Source: Lichtheimia corymbifera B2541 (taxonomy: Eukaryota > Mucoromycota > Mucoromycetes > Mucorales > Lichtheimiaceae). Taken from it: DNA of 64,000 bases. This document shows, in pieces, positions 1 through 11,619 of this stretch (within the stretch, counting starts at the first letter, position 1; the number at the start of each line of letters is the position of its first letter). The translations under genes were made by a program, and so were the position numbers. The DNA lies in the NCBI GenBank assembly GCA_000697475.1, contig JNEU01000776.1:62001-126000 (forward strand). The letters run 5' to 3'. The notes below the pieces were generated by a model. The model saw nothing but the letters and a program-made list of their open reading frames with translations. It did no database searches and was not told where the DNA came from.

Positions 1-679
1 AAGTTGCAGACAGCTGTCATGCAGATTGCCTCCGATACGGGTTTTGTGTTTTTGGTAGATCTTGCTACTTTATTGCAACCGACCCACGTGGTGCTTTTAC
101 AAGACTTGGATCTTATTTTACGCATGCTCTTTGAAGCCGATCACATTGTTAAACTAGGCAAGTATATGAGTGTGTTTTGATCTTTTTATATACTAACCAA
201 GATTCATACAGCCTATGATTTTGGAGGCGATTTCAACTTGCTTGGTCAATGCATGCCTAGTGTGAAAAAGTGGTCGACCAAACATCTGGTGGATTTCAAG
301 AATTTACGCACTGCAGATGACAAGCCTATCACTGGTGGTCTTTCTGGCACGGTAAAGCACTTTTTAGGTGTCAGCATGAATAAGAAGCAGCAGCTAAGCA
401 ATTGGGAACAACGGCCTTTGACTGTGGATCAAGCTACCTATGCTGGTAAGGATGATGATAGTAATTGGATGATTGCCAGTGATACTCACAAAGACCTTTT
501 TTTTTTATATGAAAGCGAGCGATGCATTCTGTCTATTGCAAATCTATGAAGTTCTCTTGGCCACGAATCATTCATTCTTAAAATCAATACCCCGAGTTGC
601 CACAACGACGTCCCCGACCCCTTCACCACCCATAGGATATGCTCTTCCTCAACCCGAGCAAGATCTTTTTCAGTTTTGA
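1..679 (+). CDS. 3'-5' exonuclease domain protein, DEDD family, EXD3/Mut-7-like (3' part only)
   Basis: The gene is cut by the left window edge. Exons fit 1..157, 212..445 and 516..679. The translation reads as a DnaQ/RNase D-type DEDDy exonuclease: the segment LAYDFGGDFNLL matches the family's exo II region, and YAASDAFCLLQIYE matches exo III (Tyr-x3-Asp). NKKQQLSNWEQRPL is the linker usually seen between them in Mut-7/EXD3-like proteins. Such enzymes trim nucleic acid 3' ends; the substrate here is unknown. The first intron starts with GC (GCAAGT at 158..163) and ends CAG at 211, with a TACTAAC branch site at 191. The last 45 or so residues are Pro/Thr-rich and not recognisable. The N-terminus, with the exo I Asp/Glu pair, lies outside the window. 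Confidence 0.8.
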
Positions 680-790
680 TCAAAATGCATCTATACCTCA
701 ATAAAAATGAAATCTTAGATGTAAATACCGAACACTATGTATATAAGATTAAAGGATGTGACATATGATACAAAGAAGTGAATGAATACA

Positions 791-810
791 GAGAGAGAGA
801 GAGAGAGAGA
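791..810. repeat. GA dinucleotide microsatellite
   Basis: About ten perfect GA units lie in the spacer between the exonuclease gene and the convergent histone deacetylase gene. The rest of the 680..864 spacer shows nothing else recognisable. Confidence 0.9.
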
Positions 811-864
811 ATATTAATGAGAGAATTGCGGGATACATGGGAAGGGAAACGAACAACTCTTATA

Positions 865-2433
865 CTAAGATAAACCAGCATCTTGCCATACGGCATCCAT
901 TGCCTCGCCTTCATTATCATCATCGCCTTCGTACCATTCGGTTTCTGCCATAGCTGCCATTCGACGTCTATCCTTTCCAGCTTCGGAATCATCCTCTTCA
1001 TCCATCATTTCATCTTCACCATCCAGGAAGCCTTGGATATCAGGCGGAATTTCTTGCATTTGTATACTGGGGGCTGCATCGAGGTATCGCAATTGTTCCA
1101 TGGCTCTCTCTCGCACCTTGAGAAGATATTGCCTGTCGTTTTGGTTTTCAACACGACCTGAGAGATGCGGATGAAGCTGATAATCAGGCTTGAAGAAATC
1201 AATATATTCATTGGGTGGCAAATCATTAGATAGTTCAGTGTCGACCAAAATGGATGTCTCATATGTCCAACAACGAGCGACGTTTCTGACCGTGTAACCG
1301 CCACCACCCACGACCAGTAAGGGTATCTTGAATTCCTTGACATGTTGCACGCATTTGCCATGTGCTTCAATACTAAGGTTGAAACAACCAAGACGATCAC
1401 AGCCAAGAGAATCGGCACCGCACTGTAATACAATTGCTGAGGGTTGAAATGTGTTGATGACTTGGTCAATGACTTCTTTGAATAACCAGACGTATGCATC
1501 GTCATCAATTCCATCTCGCAATGGCACGTTGAGTGAATAGTATTTGCCGAGTGAGCTGCCGATTTCATCGATATGTCCAGTGCCTGGAAAGAAATCACCG
1601 TTGTACTTGTGGAACGACACTGTCATGACGCGATCAGTTGTGTAAAATGCTTCTTGCACACCATCGCCGTGATGGATATCAATGTCGATGTACAGGACAC
1701 GAGGGAAATAACGAAGCAATTCAAGGATGCCGAGGACAATGTCGTTGACGTAACAAAACCCGCTCGCTTCACATTTTTTTGCGTGATGTAATCCACCAGA
1801 CCAATTGATACAAATGTCGGCACCGTTTGCAATCAGTTTTCTTGAAGCTTCAATAGTCGCCCCTGCATAGCGTTGGCAGAATTCGTAAATGCCTGAGAAT
1901 ACCGGACAATCATCGCCCACGTTGAATCTTTGGAAAACATTCTCATATTCCTCAGCGTTGTCAGGTGTCACCCTATACGTATCCATCAATACCATGCATT
2001 CCCATTTCTCCATGGATACCCATACTCATACCTCTTGAGAAAATCAACGTAATCAGCTGCATGGAATTCCAAGATCTCGTTATCTGTAGCTTTCCTCGGT
2101 TGGAATATCTCCATCTTTTGATGCAAGCCGTACTTGAGTACAAGGTGGTTGGTGAGCGTCAATCGATGAGGTTTCATAGGGTGCCGTTCCTATCAAAGTA
2201 TATATATATATAACAATCAGAGACTTTTTTTCTATATACGACGATCGACCATGAACGCTTACACCATAATGGTAATTGCCAACGCCTTCATCGTGGAAAT
2301 ACGCGACCCGTGTCTTGTTGTGAGAAGCTAGTCGCATTGATCGCGGTGCCATGTACTTTGACTTTTGAGTTGTGGCGTGATCTTCAGTGAATGTGGCAAC
2401 CACATTGGAGTCATTGTAGTTGCGGCGAGGCAT
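865..2433 (-). CDS. HOS2: Class I histone deacetylase, Hos2/HDAC3-like
   Basis: Exons fit 2433..2263, 2189..2032 and 1972..865, giving 478 residues. The protein removes acetyl groups from histone tails, as part of nuclear co-repressor complexes in this family. Visible signatures in order are VGNYHYG plus [11 protein letters not shown] near the N-terminus, the SGGLHHAKK double-histidine charge relay, [10 protein letters not shown] and [11 protein letters not shown] with the zinc-binding Asp/His/Asp, and [14 protein letters not shown] with the catalytic Tyr. The C-terminal [13 protein letters not shown] region followed by a short acidic tail resembles HDAC3/Hos2 more than Rpd3; that subfamily choice is inference. 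The start ATG at 2433 gives about 40 residues before the domain. It is transcribed divergently from the bZIP gene. Confidence 0.9.
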
Positions 2434-3116
2434 GTGTCGGTAGAAAGAAAAAGGAGAATACAGCTGATATCAAAGACCACTGGATCATTTTGTGTCGCTG
2501 GAAACCAAAAAAGGTCCGTTCTAGCCAATTTCATTGATGCCCACTCTATACCCTCCCTTGGATTCACTTGTTCTTTGATAAAAAATACCATCAATCAACC
2601 CTTCTACTAGATTAAATGAGTCCAAATCTGCTGATGTTGATAATTAAAATTGGGATCTTACTTGAGAGTAAACTTTGATGATATTACGTGTGCGTTAATG
2701 GGCTTTTCATCATTGGGTTGGATCCATTGTCCTTTGACCATGTTGGGATGTGGGGGGGGATAGCTACTAAAGACAAAGGACACCTGTAGATAGATGCATA
2801 ATATCATGTTCAACATATCCGAATGTACTGCCTTGACTGAAGACCGAATCTCCCCACCCGTATAGTAGGATATTACTAGAGAAACATCCAAGCACATGAT
2901 ACAAGAAGAAAGAGGGAGCATATGCATGAAAAATGACCACATGTTATGTGTTAATTTACTGCTCCAAATCAAATGATCCAATTAATAGTAGTAGGATGGC
3001 ATCCATGGCCATTAGGTTTTAAGGTGCAACAAGGTGTCTCACACAGACATGCGTTGTTTTGAATTACACTCAGCCAACGCTTTATCTTGTATTGTTCTCG
3101 TACACTCTCTCCCCCA
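2434..3116. promoter_or_regulatory. Divergent intergenic region between HDAC and Yap1-type genes
   Basis: This spacer of about 680 bp separates the start codons of two genes transcribed away from each other, so it must hold both promoters. Short open frames in it (for example 2658..2981 on the minus strand) have no family resemblance. I see no clear TATA element or conserved operator. Confidence 0.5.
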
Positions 3117-4392
3117 ATGTCTACCACAAAGAATCGACAACAGTGGCCCAACTTTCGACCCATCGCTCCTTCACTACCACAATCCACAGGTGTCATTTGC
3201 CAGTCACCATTGAAACCAGGAATAGACGATCCCGAAAAACGAAAGTGGGACGATTTGGTGAGCCCAAGCATGGCCAATCTCCAAAGTATGATAAGCAACC
3301 CAAAGCATGTATGCCATATGCAAGTTACTTATGATACGTTTATATCATTTAGTTCGAGAAGGATCAATAGGGGGTGACAGTGATAGCGTATTCAGTAAGC
3401 CGTTATGATGATCATTGGAGATGGTTATGCATAACTGACAGCAGCCACCTTTTAGACAATGCTGTACGCTTTGGTGTCGGGGAGAATACACATGTAAGAG
3501 CACCAAATGGATGGTATCCTAGTACTAGGATTATAACACGATTGTATGATAGAACTTGACAGCTGAACAAAAGCAACGGCGCAAAGAGCAGAATCGTGCA
3601 GCACAAAGAGCATTTCGAGAACGCAAAGAACGCTATGTCAAAGAGTTGGAGACCAAGATCAAGTTCATGGAAGAAACACATACAACAAGCATGCAAGCTG
3701 TTCAACATGAGAACACCGAGCTACGCGATGTCATCAAGCGTATGGAGTCGGAATTGCTGGCTCTGAAAGCAGCAGCATCGACATTTAACGACAAACTCGA
3801 CCACTTGCGAGCACAAGGCATCGATGTACCCACATTTACTATACCCGATATCAGCCATGATCCAATCAACGACAAGAATGGTGATGATGGGAGCGGTGAT
3901 GATCAACAACCTGCAGCCAAACGCATCATGCGTGTGCCATCATCAGCAGTAGCATGTATTCGAGACAAGGATGGCGTATCATTTTGCGAGAGACTCAAGG
4001 AAGAAGTGTGCTCATCAGCATACAACCAATTACTTTCAGAACAACTCTTTGACCCCTCCGGCTCTTTGAATGATACTGTCACTCAACACCCTGTGCCGAT
4101 TGTCACTGGATTGGATAACAAGGGATCAATGCTCGAACACGACTTTGACAGATTTATGACCATTATGTCGGAAGGTGTAGTCATTGATCCAGCAACGTAT
4201 TCAACTAAGCTTGTACCATGCAACGAAGTATGGCAACGACTTTCCGAACACCCACAATTCGACAATTTCGATTTGGATTTACTCTGCAACGAGTTGAAGA
4301 AGCGTGCAAAATGTTCACACGACGGTCCAGTTTTAGAGGAACATGAGCTAGACCAAGTACTGGGTTTAATGGAGACAAGTCTAGAACGATGA
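3117..4392 (+). CDS. YAP1: AP-1-like bZIP transcription factor of the Yap1/Pap1 family
   Basis: Exons fit 3117..3285, 3353..3394, 3456..3493 and 3553..4392, giving 362 residues with consistent phases. The basic region reads NRAAQRAFRERKERYVKEL and is followed by a leucine-zipper coil. The C-terminal domain has the Yap1/Pap1 redox signature: cysteines in FCERLKEEVC near the middle, and VPCNEVWQRLSEHPQF, LLCNELKKRAKC close to the end. In Yap1/Pap1 such cysteines form disulfides under peroxide stress, mask the export signal and keep the factor nuclear, so an oxidative stress role is likely. The three small N-terminal exons (167, 42 and 38 nt) are inferred from splice sites and are less certain than the last exon. 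Confidence 0.85.
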
Positions 4393-4698
4393 TGTTGCCA
4401 AGGAAATCCCATCACAGCTATCAGCATTCGTCTAGGCACCCAATTAGCAGAGTCGTTCTCCCCTTCTTGTATTAATTACTACGTTGACCATTCATCCTCC
4501 CCCGCTTTACAACAACAATGATGCGACTCTCAGTTGTTTATTACATCAGCTGTACTTTTTCCGATGCAGGATGCAGCTAAATCAATCTTCCCATAGCCAA
4601 CTCACTTTTCGTATAATAAAAAGAGTACCATAATTGTGAGAGAAGACGATCTCCCCCAAAACATTTCTTTTTCTTTTTATCTTTTTTTTACGTAAATC
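4393..4698. other. Intergenic spacer (about 300 bp)
   Basis: The spacer lies between the bZIP stop and the next ATG. A T-rich pyrimidine tract at 4663..4690 directly precedes the next start codon, as is common in fungal promoters. Nothing else is recognisable. Confidence 0.4.
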
Positions 4699-5475
4699 AT
4701 GCTACAAAACAAACAAGGATACTCTTATTCGACTCGCAAGCACAGACCTGTTTCTCCACACCATCACCATCACCACCACCAACAACCAATGATCATGACA
4801 GGTGCCCCACCTGCTGCTTGGGCTTATGTACCTTATACAACAGCTGCTGCACCTAATAGTGGATATGGACATTGCTGTTGTCAACCTAACAACATGGTAT
4901 ATATGCTACAGCCAGTTGCATTACCGCCACAGAGGCCATTCAGGCATCTTGACGATCATACTCCTCTCGTTCATCTTACAAACAGCAAGAAACATCCTTC
5001 TTCACCTCCAAGAAACATTCACAACAGATCTCCTCCTGCTTCACCTCCGCCACCACCCCCTGTTCCAATTCAACGTCGACCTCCTCAACAACAACGTGAA
5101 AGGTATATGCACCCCAACCTTCTTCGTCAGCAGCATAGCTATTCCAGTATGTCTTCACCTTTACAACATCACCATTATCATTATCAACAACAATCACCCA
5201 AACGAAGACCAAGTCAAAATACAGTGGCAAGTGCGAGGACACCCCTAACAACAAATAATGGAGGCCATAATGATATATGGCAGCAACGACAACAACAACA
5301 ACAACAACAACAACGGAAGGGTTCCGAGAAACAACAACACCATCAACTAGGAAGATCGGCATCATTGCCTACACGCATCCATACAACACACGATTGTGAC
5401 ACAACGCATCATGCAAACCAAAGATCAAATTTGGTCACTCGAGCAAAACGTTGGTTCTCATTATCACGGAAATAA
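4699..5475 (+). CDS. Intronless His/Gln/Pro-rich low-complexity protein
   Basis: A single 258-residue open frame starts at an ATG behind a pyrimidine-rich tract. No known domain is visible. It has a poly-His run near residues 22-28, a PPPPPP stretch around residue 115, several His/Gln-rich segments, a run of about ten Gln near residue 200, and a basic aromatic end (RAKRWFSLSRK). The composition suggests an intrinsically disordered protein. Its lack of introns contrasts with most neighbours. The function is unknown; coding status rests on frame length and start context only. Confidence 0.6.
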   Translation: MLQNKQGYSYSTRKHRPVSPHHHHHHHQQPMIMTGAPPAAWAYVPYTTAAAPNSGYGHCCCQPNNMVYMLQPVALPPQRPFRHLDDHTPLVHLTNSKKHPSSPPRNIHNRSPPASPPPPPPVPIQRRPPQQQRERYMHPNLLRQQHSYSSMSSPLQHHHYHYQQQSPKRRPSQNTVASARTPLTTNNGGHNDIWQQRQQQQQQQQRKGSEKQQHHQLGRSASLPTRIHTTHDCDTTHHANQRSNLVTRAKRWFSLSRK

Positions 5476-5515
5476 ACAGACACACAGCCATTGTTATTCC
5501 TCCTCCTTTTGTTGT

Positions 5516-6159
5516 TTATTGTATGGTACATGTCGCACTAGTTGAATGATGACCACGGCCATCCCAGGCCAGCTGGGTAACGAGCCCTATACGCATGTGG
5601 TGTGCAGCAAAAGCGTGGGCCTAAATATAGTAGTACAAAAAAACAATTGAGTTACACGTGGATGTGCCTACGTACGTGGATAATAAATGCTTACGCTTAA
5701 CCATGCATCACCAATATCAGGTGTATATTCTGTTCCAAGGCGTTGTTTGAGAGCTGAAACAAAGGCAGGGCCAACGAGTGCAAGGTGATCTGGATGTACA
5801 TTGTATTGGGCGTGTCGAGAGCCAAGCTGCTGAAGCTGTTGCACTGTGGTCGCCGCTGTCACAGCAGCAGGAGCACGAGTAAGACAAGATATCATCCCTG
5901 TCAATGCTCTTGCTTGCGGAAAGATGTTGTTAAATAAAAGCCGTGTCTCTGGTTCAAGAGCAAAGAGAGCATCGTAAAAGGCAAGCCCAAATGCGTGAGC
6001 TGGTGATATAGCAGCGCTATCACTTTCTTGGCGGAGCTCTGAGACACGCTCCCAACTAGAACGCACCAGCTCAATTTGTTCATCTGTCGGTTGTTTGGGT
6101 GACGACGTGGTGCGAGTAAACTTTTTACGTCGTAGTAAATCAACCGACGTAGTAGACAT
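5516..6159 (-). CDS. Single-domain globin
   Basis: Exons fit 6159..5695 and 5620..5516, giving 189 residues. The segment from EQIELVRSSWERVSEL onward follows the globin fold: helix A, AFYDALFALEPETRLLF for helices B-C, and a helix F with the probable haem-ligating His in LGSRHAQYNVHPDHL, followed by the GDAWLSAHAFAAH helix H region. It resembles the globin half of flavohaemoglobins but has no reductase domain, so it is a single-domain globin that could bind O2 or NO. The ATG at 6159 is the first in frame; upstream frame is pyrimidine-rich leader. It lies head to head with the FTR1 iron permease gene. Confidence 0.8.
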
Positions 6160-7402
6160 GGGATGGATAAATGGATGAAAGAAGGGGAGGAGGAAAAAAA
6201 GACAGCTAGCACGGAAGAGAAGGAAACTCACGACCTGGTTAAGGTTTGGTCAACTTTGAAGGTTCCCCTTCTCGATTTTGCACGCTCAGAAATGGGAACT
6301 TGTGTAATAACAACAATCATCACCACCATTATCGAGATATTCATCCCCCTGTATGTCATTACTCATCCATGTTCACCACCAGCCCCCCCTTCAACATTAT
6401 CATTAACGTAACATCTGGTCTGGACCACATGCACAAAAGAGTATTCAACAAGTTATTGTTACCTCAAAAACAAACGTGGCTCATGTTTTCGGATCCATGG
6501 AGAACATGGCATAGTCGTGCAACCGCTTTTATAGCAGAATGGGCTGTCATTTCTCATCCGAGGGTGGCAATGGTTACACCACATCACCTTCACTGCTTGA
6601 TATATCTTACCGTTTGCCGCATGTGAAGCCTGTGCACGCGCACAATAATGGTGGTCCGTCGGGCTCGGATCTTCCCAAGGTTATTGGGTCACGCCACTTT
6701 ATCAAGGCGCAAATTGCCTCTTTTGTTTGTTCACCCTTGTTAGTAACCACATGTTCACAATCACCATTCCCAAGCTGCTGTTGCCATAGTGTGCCGTTGC
6801 CATGGTGATAGAAAATAAAAATGGTCGTGGATAGTGATAGCCCCCATTTTGCAAGTACATTAAATAAATGAAGTGCAGTCATCATTGTTAAGCGTTCTAG
6901 TGGTTGTAAAAAGTAGGTACTATAGGCGTGTGATGATGGCTATCAACAACAATGAGCGAGAGGTCATAAAACTATGCATAGATTGGCTGGTCAATATGAT
7001 GCGGAAAGTAAATAAGAAACAATCAAGGATGTCATTGATCGCGTACTACTTGATCATATACTACACCCCTGAAGGCCACGACAGGGAGTGATACGTGCTA
7101 CCAATACGGATTCATTCTGATGGCGATCGCTACTCCTCAAGAAACGGCTTGGTATTTGTTGGCTAAATGGTGCGTGTACCCAATCATCAAAGCGTTTAGT
7201 TGCCAAGGCCAGAATAACCATGCTGTACCTATGGTGACAAAAGTAAGATGCATGAAACACCACTATGCCTTACCTGTTTAAGATCCATCGTATGCTTCAC
7301 AAGATCAGCAGCTGTATGTGTGTGCTCTTATTTTCTTTTTTGCTTTGCTTTTCCTCAAAACACCTTTCCCCTCGACTACGTATCAATCTTTTGCTTCATG
7401 CT
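6160..7402. promoter_or_regulatory. Divergent intergenic region between globin and FTR1 genes
   Basis: About 1.2 kb separate the start codons of the globin (-) and iron permease (+) genes. Several short open frames occur here, but none shows domain resemblance or splice continuity. The two promoters must lie within it. I could not identify a specific iron-responsive site by eye. Confidence 0.4.
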
Positions 7403-8708
7403 ATGGGCGGTGATCTCTTTTCGATTCCGGTGTTCTTTATTGTTTTACGGGAAACCTTAGAAGTGGCTCTCGTATTATCGATCTTGTTCACCTTCATCCA
7501 ACAACTATTTGATTCTCAGTCACTTGTCTACCGGCACTTGCGACGTAAAATATGGCAAGGCACGCTAATCGGCTTCACCATAAGCGTAATTATCGGTACA
7601 GCCGTCATTGTCGTATGGTACACCGCACTACACAACTTTTGGAGTGATACCGAGGATATCTTTACTTGCGTGCTATGTGGTGTCGGCGGTGTTTTGATGA
7701 CGATAATGGCGCTTTTTATGCTGAGAACTGAACGCCTTGAAGATCGGTGGAAACATCGACTCGCAAAAACTCTACAAAGCACATCAAGTAATCCATGGAT
7801 CCGCTTGCAACAAAGCTCATTCATGGTAATCCCTTTGCTTTCCGTTCTACGTGAAGGCATAGAGGTGCTGCTTTTCGTGAGTGGTGTACGTATATTTCCA
7901 TTCTTAATCCTTGAGCAGGTATACAAATATTAAGCTATTTTTACTTTCACAGGTTGCTATCAATACACCTGTGAGTCAAATACCCATCCCTGCTTGCACT
8001 GGATTTGTATGTGCGATACTTATTGGGTATCTGCTCAATCGTTTCAAGACGTTTTGGCGTGTTCGTCGCTTTTTTGTCTTCTCTTCTATCCTCTTCTTTC
8101 TGATGGCAGCTGGGTTACTAGCGCGCTCTGTTGGATATGTTGAAGATTACTTGTGGGAAAAGGCTATCGCAAACGTACCTAATGAGGAAAATGCTATCGA
8201 ATACATGGTGACAACAGCATTATGGCATGTCAGTTGGGGCGATTCTCGGCACGTGACAAGTGAAGATGGCGGTTGGTAGGTTACAATGAATGAAGGCTAA
8301 TACAACATGACAATAACCCCAATCCATAGGCAGCTCTTTCGTGCTGTGTTAGGGTGGGATAACCTTGGTACGATATTTACGGTCACAATGTATATCGCAT
8401 ACTGGGTCGCTGTCATTGTCACTCTTATTTATATGCATTGGCATGAAAGACGTAAGGCTATTCGTAAAGCTTTGGCGGGTGAATGGTCCACTGGAGATAT
8501 TGCTCTGGAGAACGCCGAAGATTGTATCGATCCCAATGGAGATATCATTGTCAGCTCAGTAGACAGCACAAAACATATCCTCGATCATCAACCACAACAA
8601 CCTACCAACGGCTACACAGTAGAATCTGGGCTCTCAGCATTCTTTGCCGGTCGTTTTAGCTCCCTTTATCGCAATTCACTCTCATCCTCCCATCATTATC
8701 GTTATTGA
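7403..8708 (+). CDS. FTR1: High-affinity iron permease, Ftr1 family
   Basis: Exons fit 7403..7885, 7953..8275 and 8330..8708, giving 394 residues with about seven membrane segments. Ftr1 carries Fe(III) across the plasma membrane, normally paired with a multicopper ferroxidase. Both iron-motif helices are present: RETLE in the first segment and REGIE in SVLREGIEVLLF. The C-terminal GWDNLGTIF and the YWVAVIVTLIYMHWHE helix are also typical, followed by a cytoplasmic tail of about 85 residues. I chose the ATG at 7403 because MGGDLFSIPVFFIVLRE matches usual Ftr1 N-termini; an upstream in-frame start would add a Cys/Phe-rich leader. No ferroxidase gene is adjacent. Confidence 0.9.
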
Positions 8709-8832
8709 AATCTTATATCATTCTCTACTCCCATATAACCCAATCAGCCGTCCCATCACTCCTCCATATCACATCATCATATCGACAAAGTGGTAACCAT
8801 TATAGACTGTTATTGCATATATCATATTTCCA

Positions 8833-11511
8833 TTACATTGGGCGCTTACGCGATCTACATTTGTGCATAATGAACGACACCCGGTCCTTGAGCTCGTTGC
8901 TGGCATTAGCAGTATCACTCAAAGTATAATCTGATAAAAAGAAAAATCAATGATCCATCTCTTTGACTGGAATGGACAACCCACAAGCAATACTAACCTG
9001 CAAGCTTTTGAAGCACCGAGTCGAACCCTTTCACAATGCTAATCGTGTCTGCAATAGGATAAAGAATATCGACCGTATTCTGAATAAATTCGATGCTGTA
9101 AGGTGGATCAGCCGACTCCAGAACCTGCATTCGGTTATAGTCGTTGAGTAAAAGAGCTCTGTATTCGATCCACCCATATACATACCAAGGTCACAAAATG
9201 CACCGTCAAACTATAGTCGGCATCAGAGAGCGTACGCTTCACAAGTTTAAAAACTGGGATGGTGTATTGTAGTTGGACCAAGTATACCAAGCGCTCAATC
9301 CACCGTTTTTGCAATGTTTGCTAAAATAAAACCATGGTAAGCTAAAGTTATCGAAAATACACACACATTGCCAGCGACGTACCAGAATTTCAGGTGCAAA
9401 GTTTTCATAAGAATGCGATAGGCAGTGTTCAATCACCTCCAGGACTTGTGGTCGTTGAAGAGGATGTTGATAAGCGATCTCGTCCAATAAATGGTGTGGG
9501 AGTGGTATATCTGCTGATCGGTAATATGTCTCATAATACGGCGTCTTGATTGAGAGGTATTCTATCCATAGCAACACTGCCATTGATGCTACAGGAAGGC
9601 TAGATACACGATACGTCAGCCATTGTACATGGTGGATACCATTCCCTTCCGCATATCCCATCCTACCGAAGACTTTCTAGAATAACTCCCATGGATTGGG
9701 TAAAGTCACCACCAACTTGATTGCTCCGAAGTTCTTTTTGAAGCGATTGCAAGGTGTCGCATGCATCCTGTATTGTTGCAGTTTGTTCCTAATACGCGAT
9801 ATTTTATCAGCAAATTGGTTATAGCACGGTGGATACCAATCAAATTACCTGTGAAAGTCGGGCAGGATTGAATACTGTCGCATAGCTCACAATGTATATC
9901 ATCTTGTCCACCATCTCTGGTCGTAAATGTACATTCGGGTTCGGGACGAATAGCATCTTCAATAGCAGTACTAGTGTAAAGCAGGTAAGTATACTCAAAT
10001 CAATGCGCCCCATAATGATATAATCTTACTGATCAAGTCATATTCGCGGATGTGAATGACATTGGGTGGAGCGCTGGATTTGTACATATTGTATATCTAT
10101 GATTACCATTGTTAGTTTACATGTATGTTGAGTGAAGCCCCCAGCGTTGCCACTTACTGTGATAAGGTCTCCAGGAGTGGGTTGACCCGAAGACTTTATT
10201 GATTTCAACGCACTAGCCAGTTGTGGGGGAACGTCATTTGCGCATGTTCTGAGAATGTCGACCAACTCACCACTAACAAAGTTCAATTGGAGTTAGGAAT
10301 GGTTCTAGACCGGATAATGTCAGCCTATTACTTACTATCCTCTGGATGTGGCAGCCTTTTCCAGTTCCTTCGATAATCTTGCAAATGATGGGCTTTCGAA
10401 ATCCTCATATAAACGTCTCAAAAGCACCTGCGCATACAAATAAAAATGCTCTTGCTCGCAGCACACTCTCTACCCAAACCAATTGTTAGTTCACGCAAAC
10501 TTATTCCGCCTTGGATCTCCATACTACTCACCACAAGATCTGATATGCTTTCATCCACATTGATGTCGTCCTTTTTGATGATCTCGCTGATAGTGTCTCC
10601 AAGGATCAAGCTGTAAACTTTGACGTAATTGGATGATGTACGTAGTCGTGCAACTTCATCTTTGTAACCCGATTCGGCCATACGCTACACACAAATAATG
10701 CCACAATGAGCTTAATGCCATTCATCTTGCATAATACTTACCATCACTGCCACATTCAAGAATTCACAGCGAGGGTGTTTGTCAAGTAAATCGTAAATGG
10801 TTCGTCGCCACTGTGCGTCTTCAACAAGAGTATCCAACCAAGGCATGGACACTGGACCCTGATATCATGCACTTGCTCTGTTAATGATAATGCCACATTC
10901 ATATGCTTAAAAACACCCCACGTACCTCTGCAGTTATCAGTGCTGCATCAACGCGTTCTGGATCAAAGTTCTCCAACAGGGTCTGCTTTATGGTGTCTCG
11001 TAGAATCGCTTGGCAATCGACGCCGATCAACTGTGCCGAATCAGCAGCAGCCTTGACCATGGAAGGAATACCAACATAGGACTCGGATAACAACCGTGTT
11101 GCGTCGCTTTGAGTACCACCACAGTCAATGAAGGGTGCGACAGCTGTGCTGTAGATACCAGGTTGCAAAATGGCGTCTTCAATTTGTCGATTGGTGTGAG
11201 TTGACGTGTTTTAAGGTTCCTGTTCGATATATGGAGGTCGCTCACCTTTCTGTTCTAGCTGTTTGCTGTAATGCTCAGGCGTGAGATCGATTTCCTATAC
11301 CATTGACAGCATTAGAGGTGTGCATGAGCAAGCGAAGTGGGTTGTAAGAGTACCATTGGTTGTCAAGGTCAAAAGCAGCAGCTGTACAAGAAATGCTTTG
11401 ATTTCCTAAATCCTCCTGCAACACTATCTCTCCCCACTCCTCCCAAGTTTGCCATCGTATATCATACACACTAAAATGCGCACACTCATACACACACACG
11501 CACACAAGCAT
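8833..11511 (-). CDS. NELFCD: Negative elongation factor subunit C/D (TH1 family)
   Basis: Fourteen exons fit in phase (11511..11354, 11265..11246, 11176..10926, 10858..10742, 10684..10532, 10427..10336, 10272..10158, 10096..10030, 9970..9849, 9788..9667, 9599..9383, 9320..9186, 9124..8998, 8930..8833) for 597 residues, close to the animal protein's length. Diagnostic stretches resemble TH1: LQPGIYSTAVAPFIDCGGTQ, LLENFDPERVDAAL, LPVASMAVLLWIEYL, LLDEIAYQHPLQRPQVLE and DADYSLTVHFVTL. In animals NELF-C/D is part of the nuclear complex that holds RNA polymerase II paused near promoters. The first exon is the weakest part: its frame begins in a GT-repeat tract and the true start may differ. One exon is only 20 nt. 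NELF is absent from well-studied yeasts, so this retention is notable. Confidence 0.85.
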
Positions 11512-11619
11512 ATCCTAAACGCCACAACGATGGTGATCATAATACGCACAAGCCTGTACACATTGCACTCGTATATATACTGCCTTGATTTAGCCAAGCA
11601 TGTAGACAATGAGTTGTAT

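Noticed and set aside
1005..1598. 197-codon minus-strand frame
   Set aside because: It is an out-of-frame shadow of the histone deacetylase gene.
2658..2981. 107-codon minus-strand frame in the HDAC-bZIP spacer
   Set aside because: No family resemblance, no supported splice connection and an AT-rich composition like intergenic DNA.
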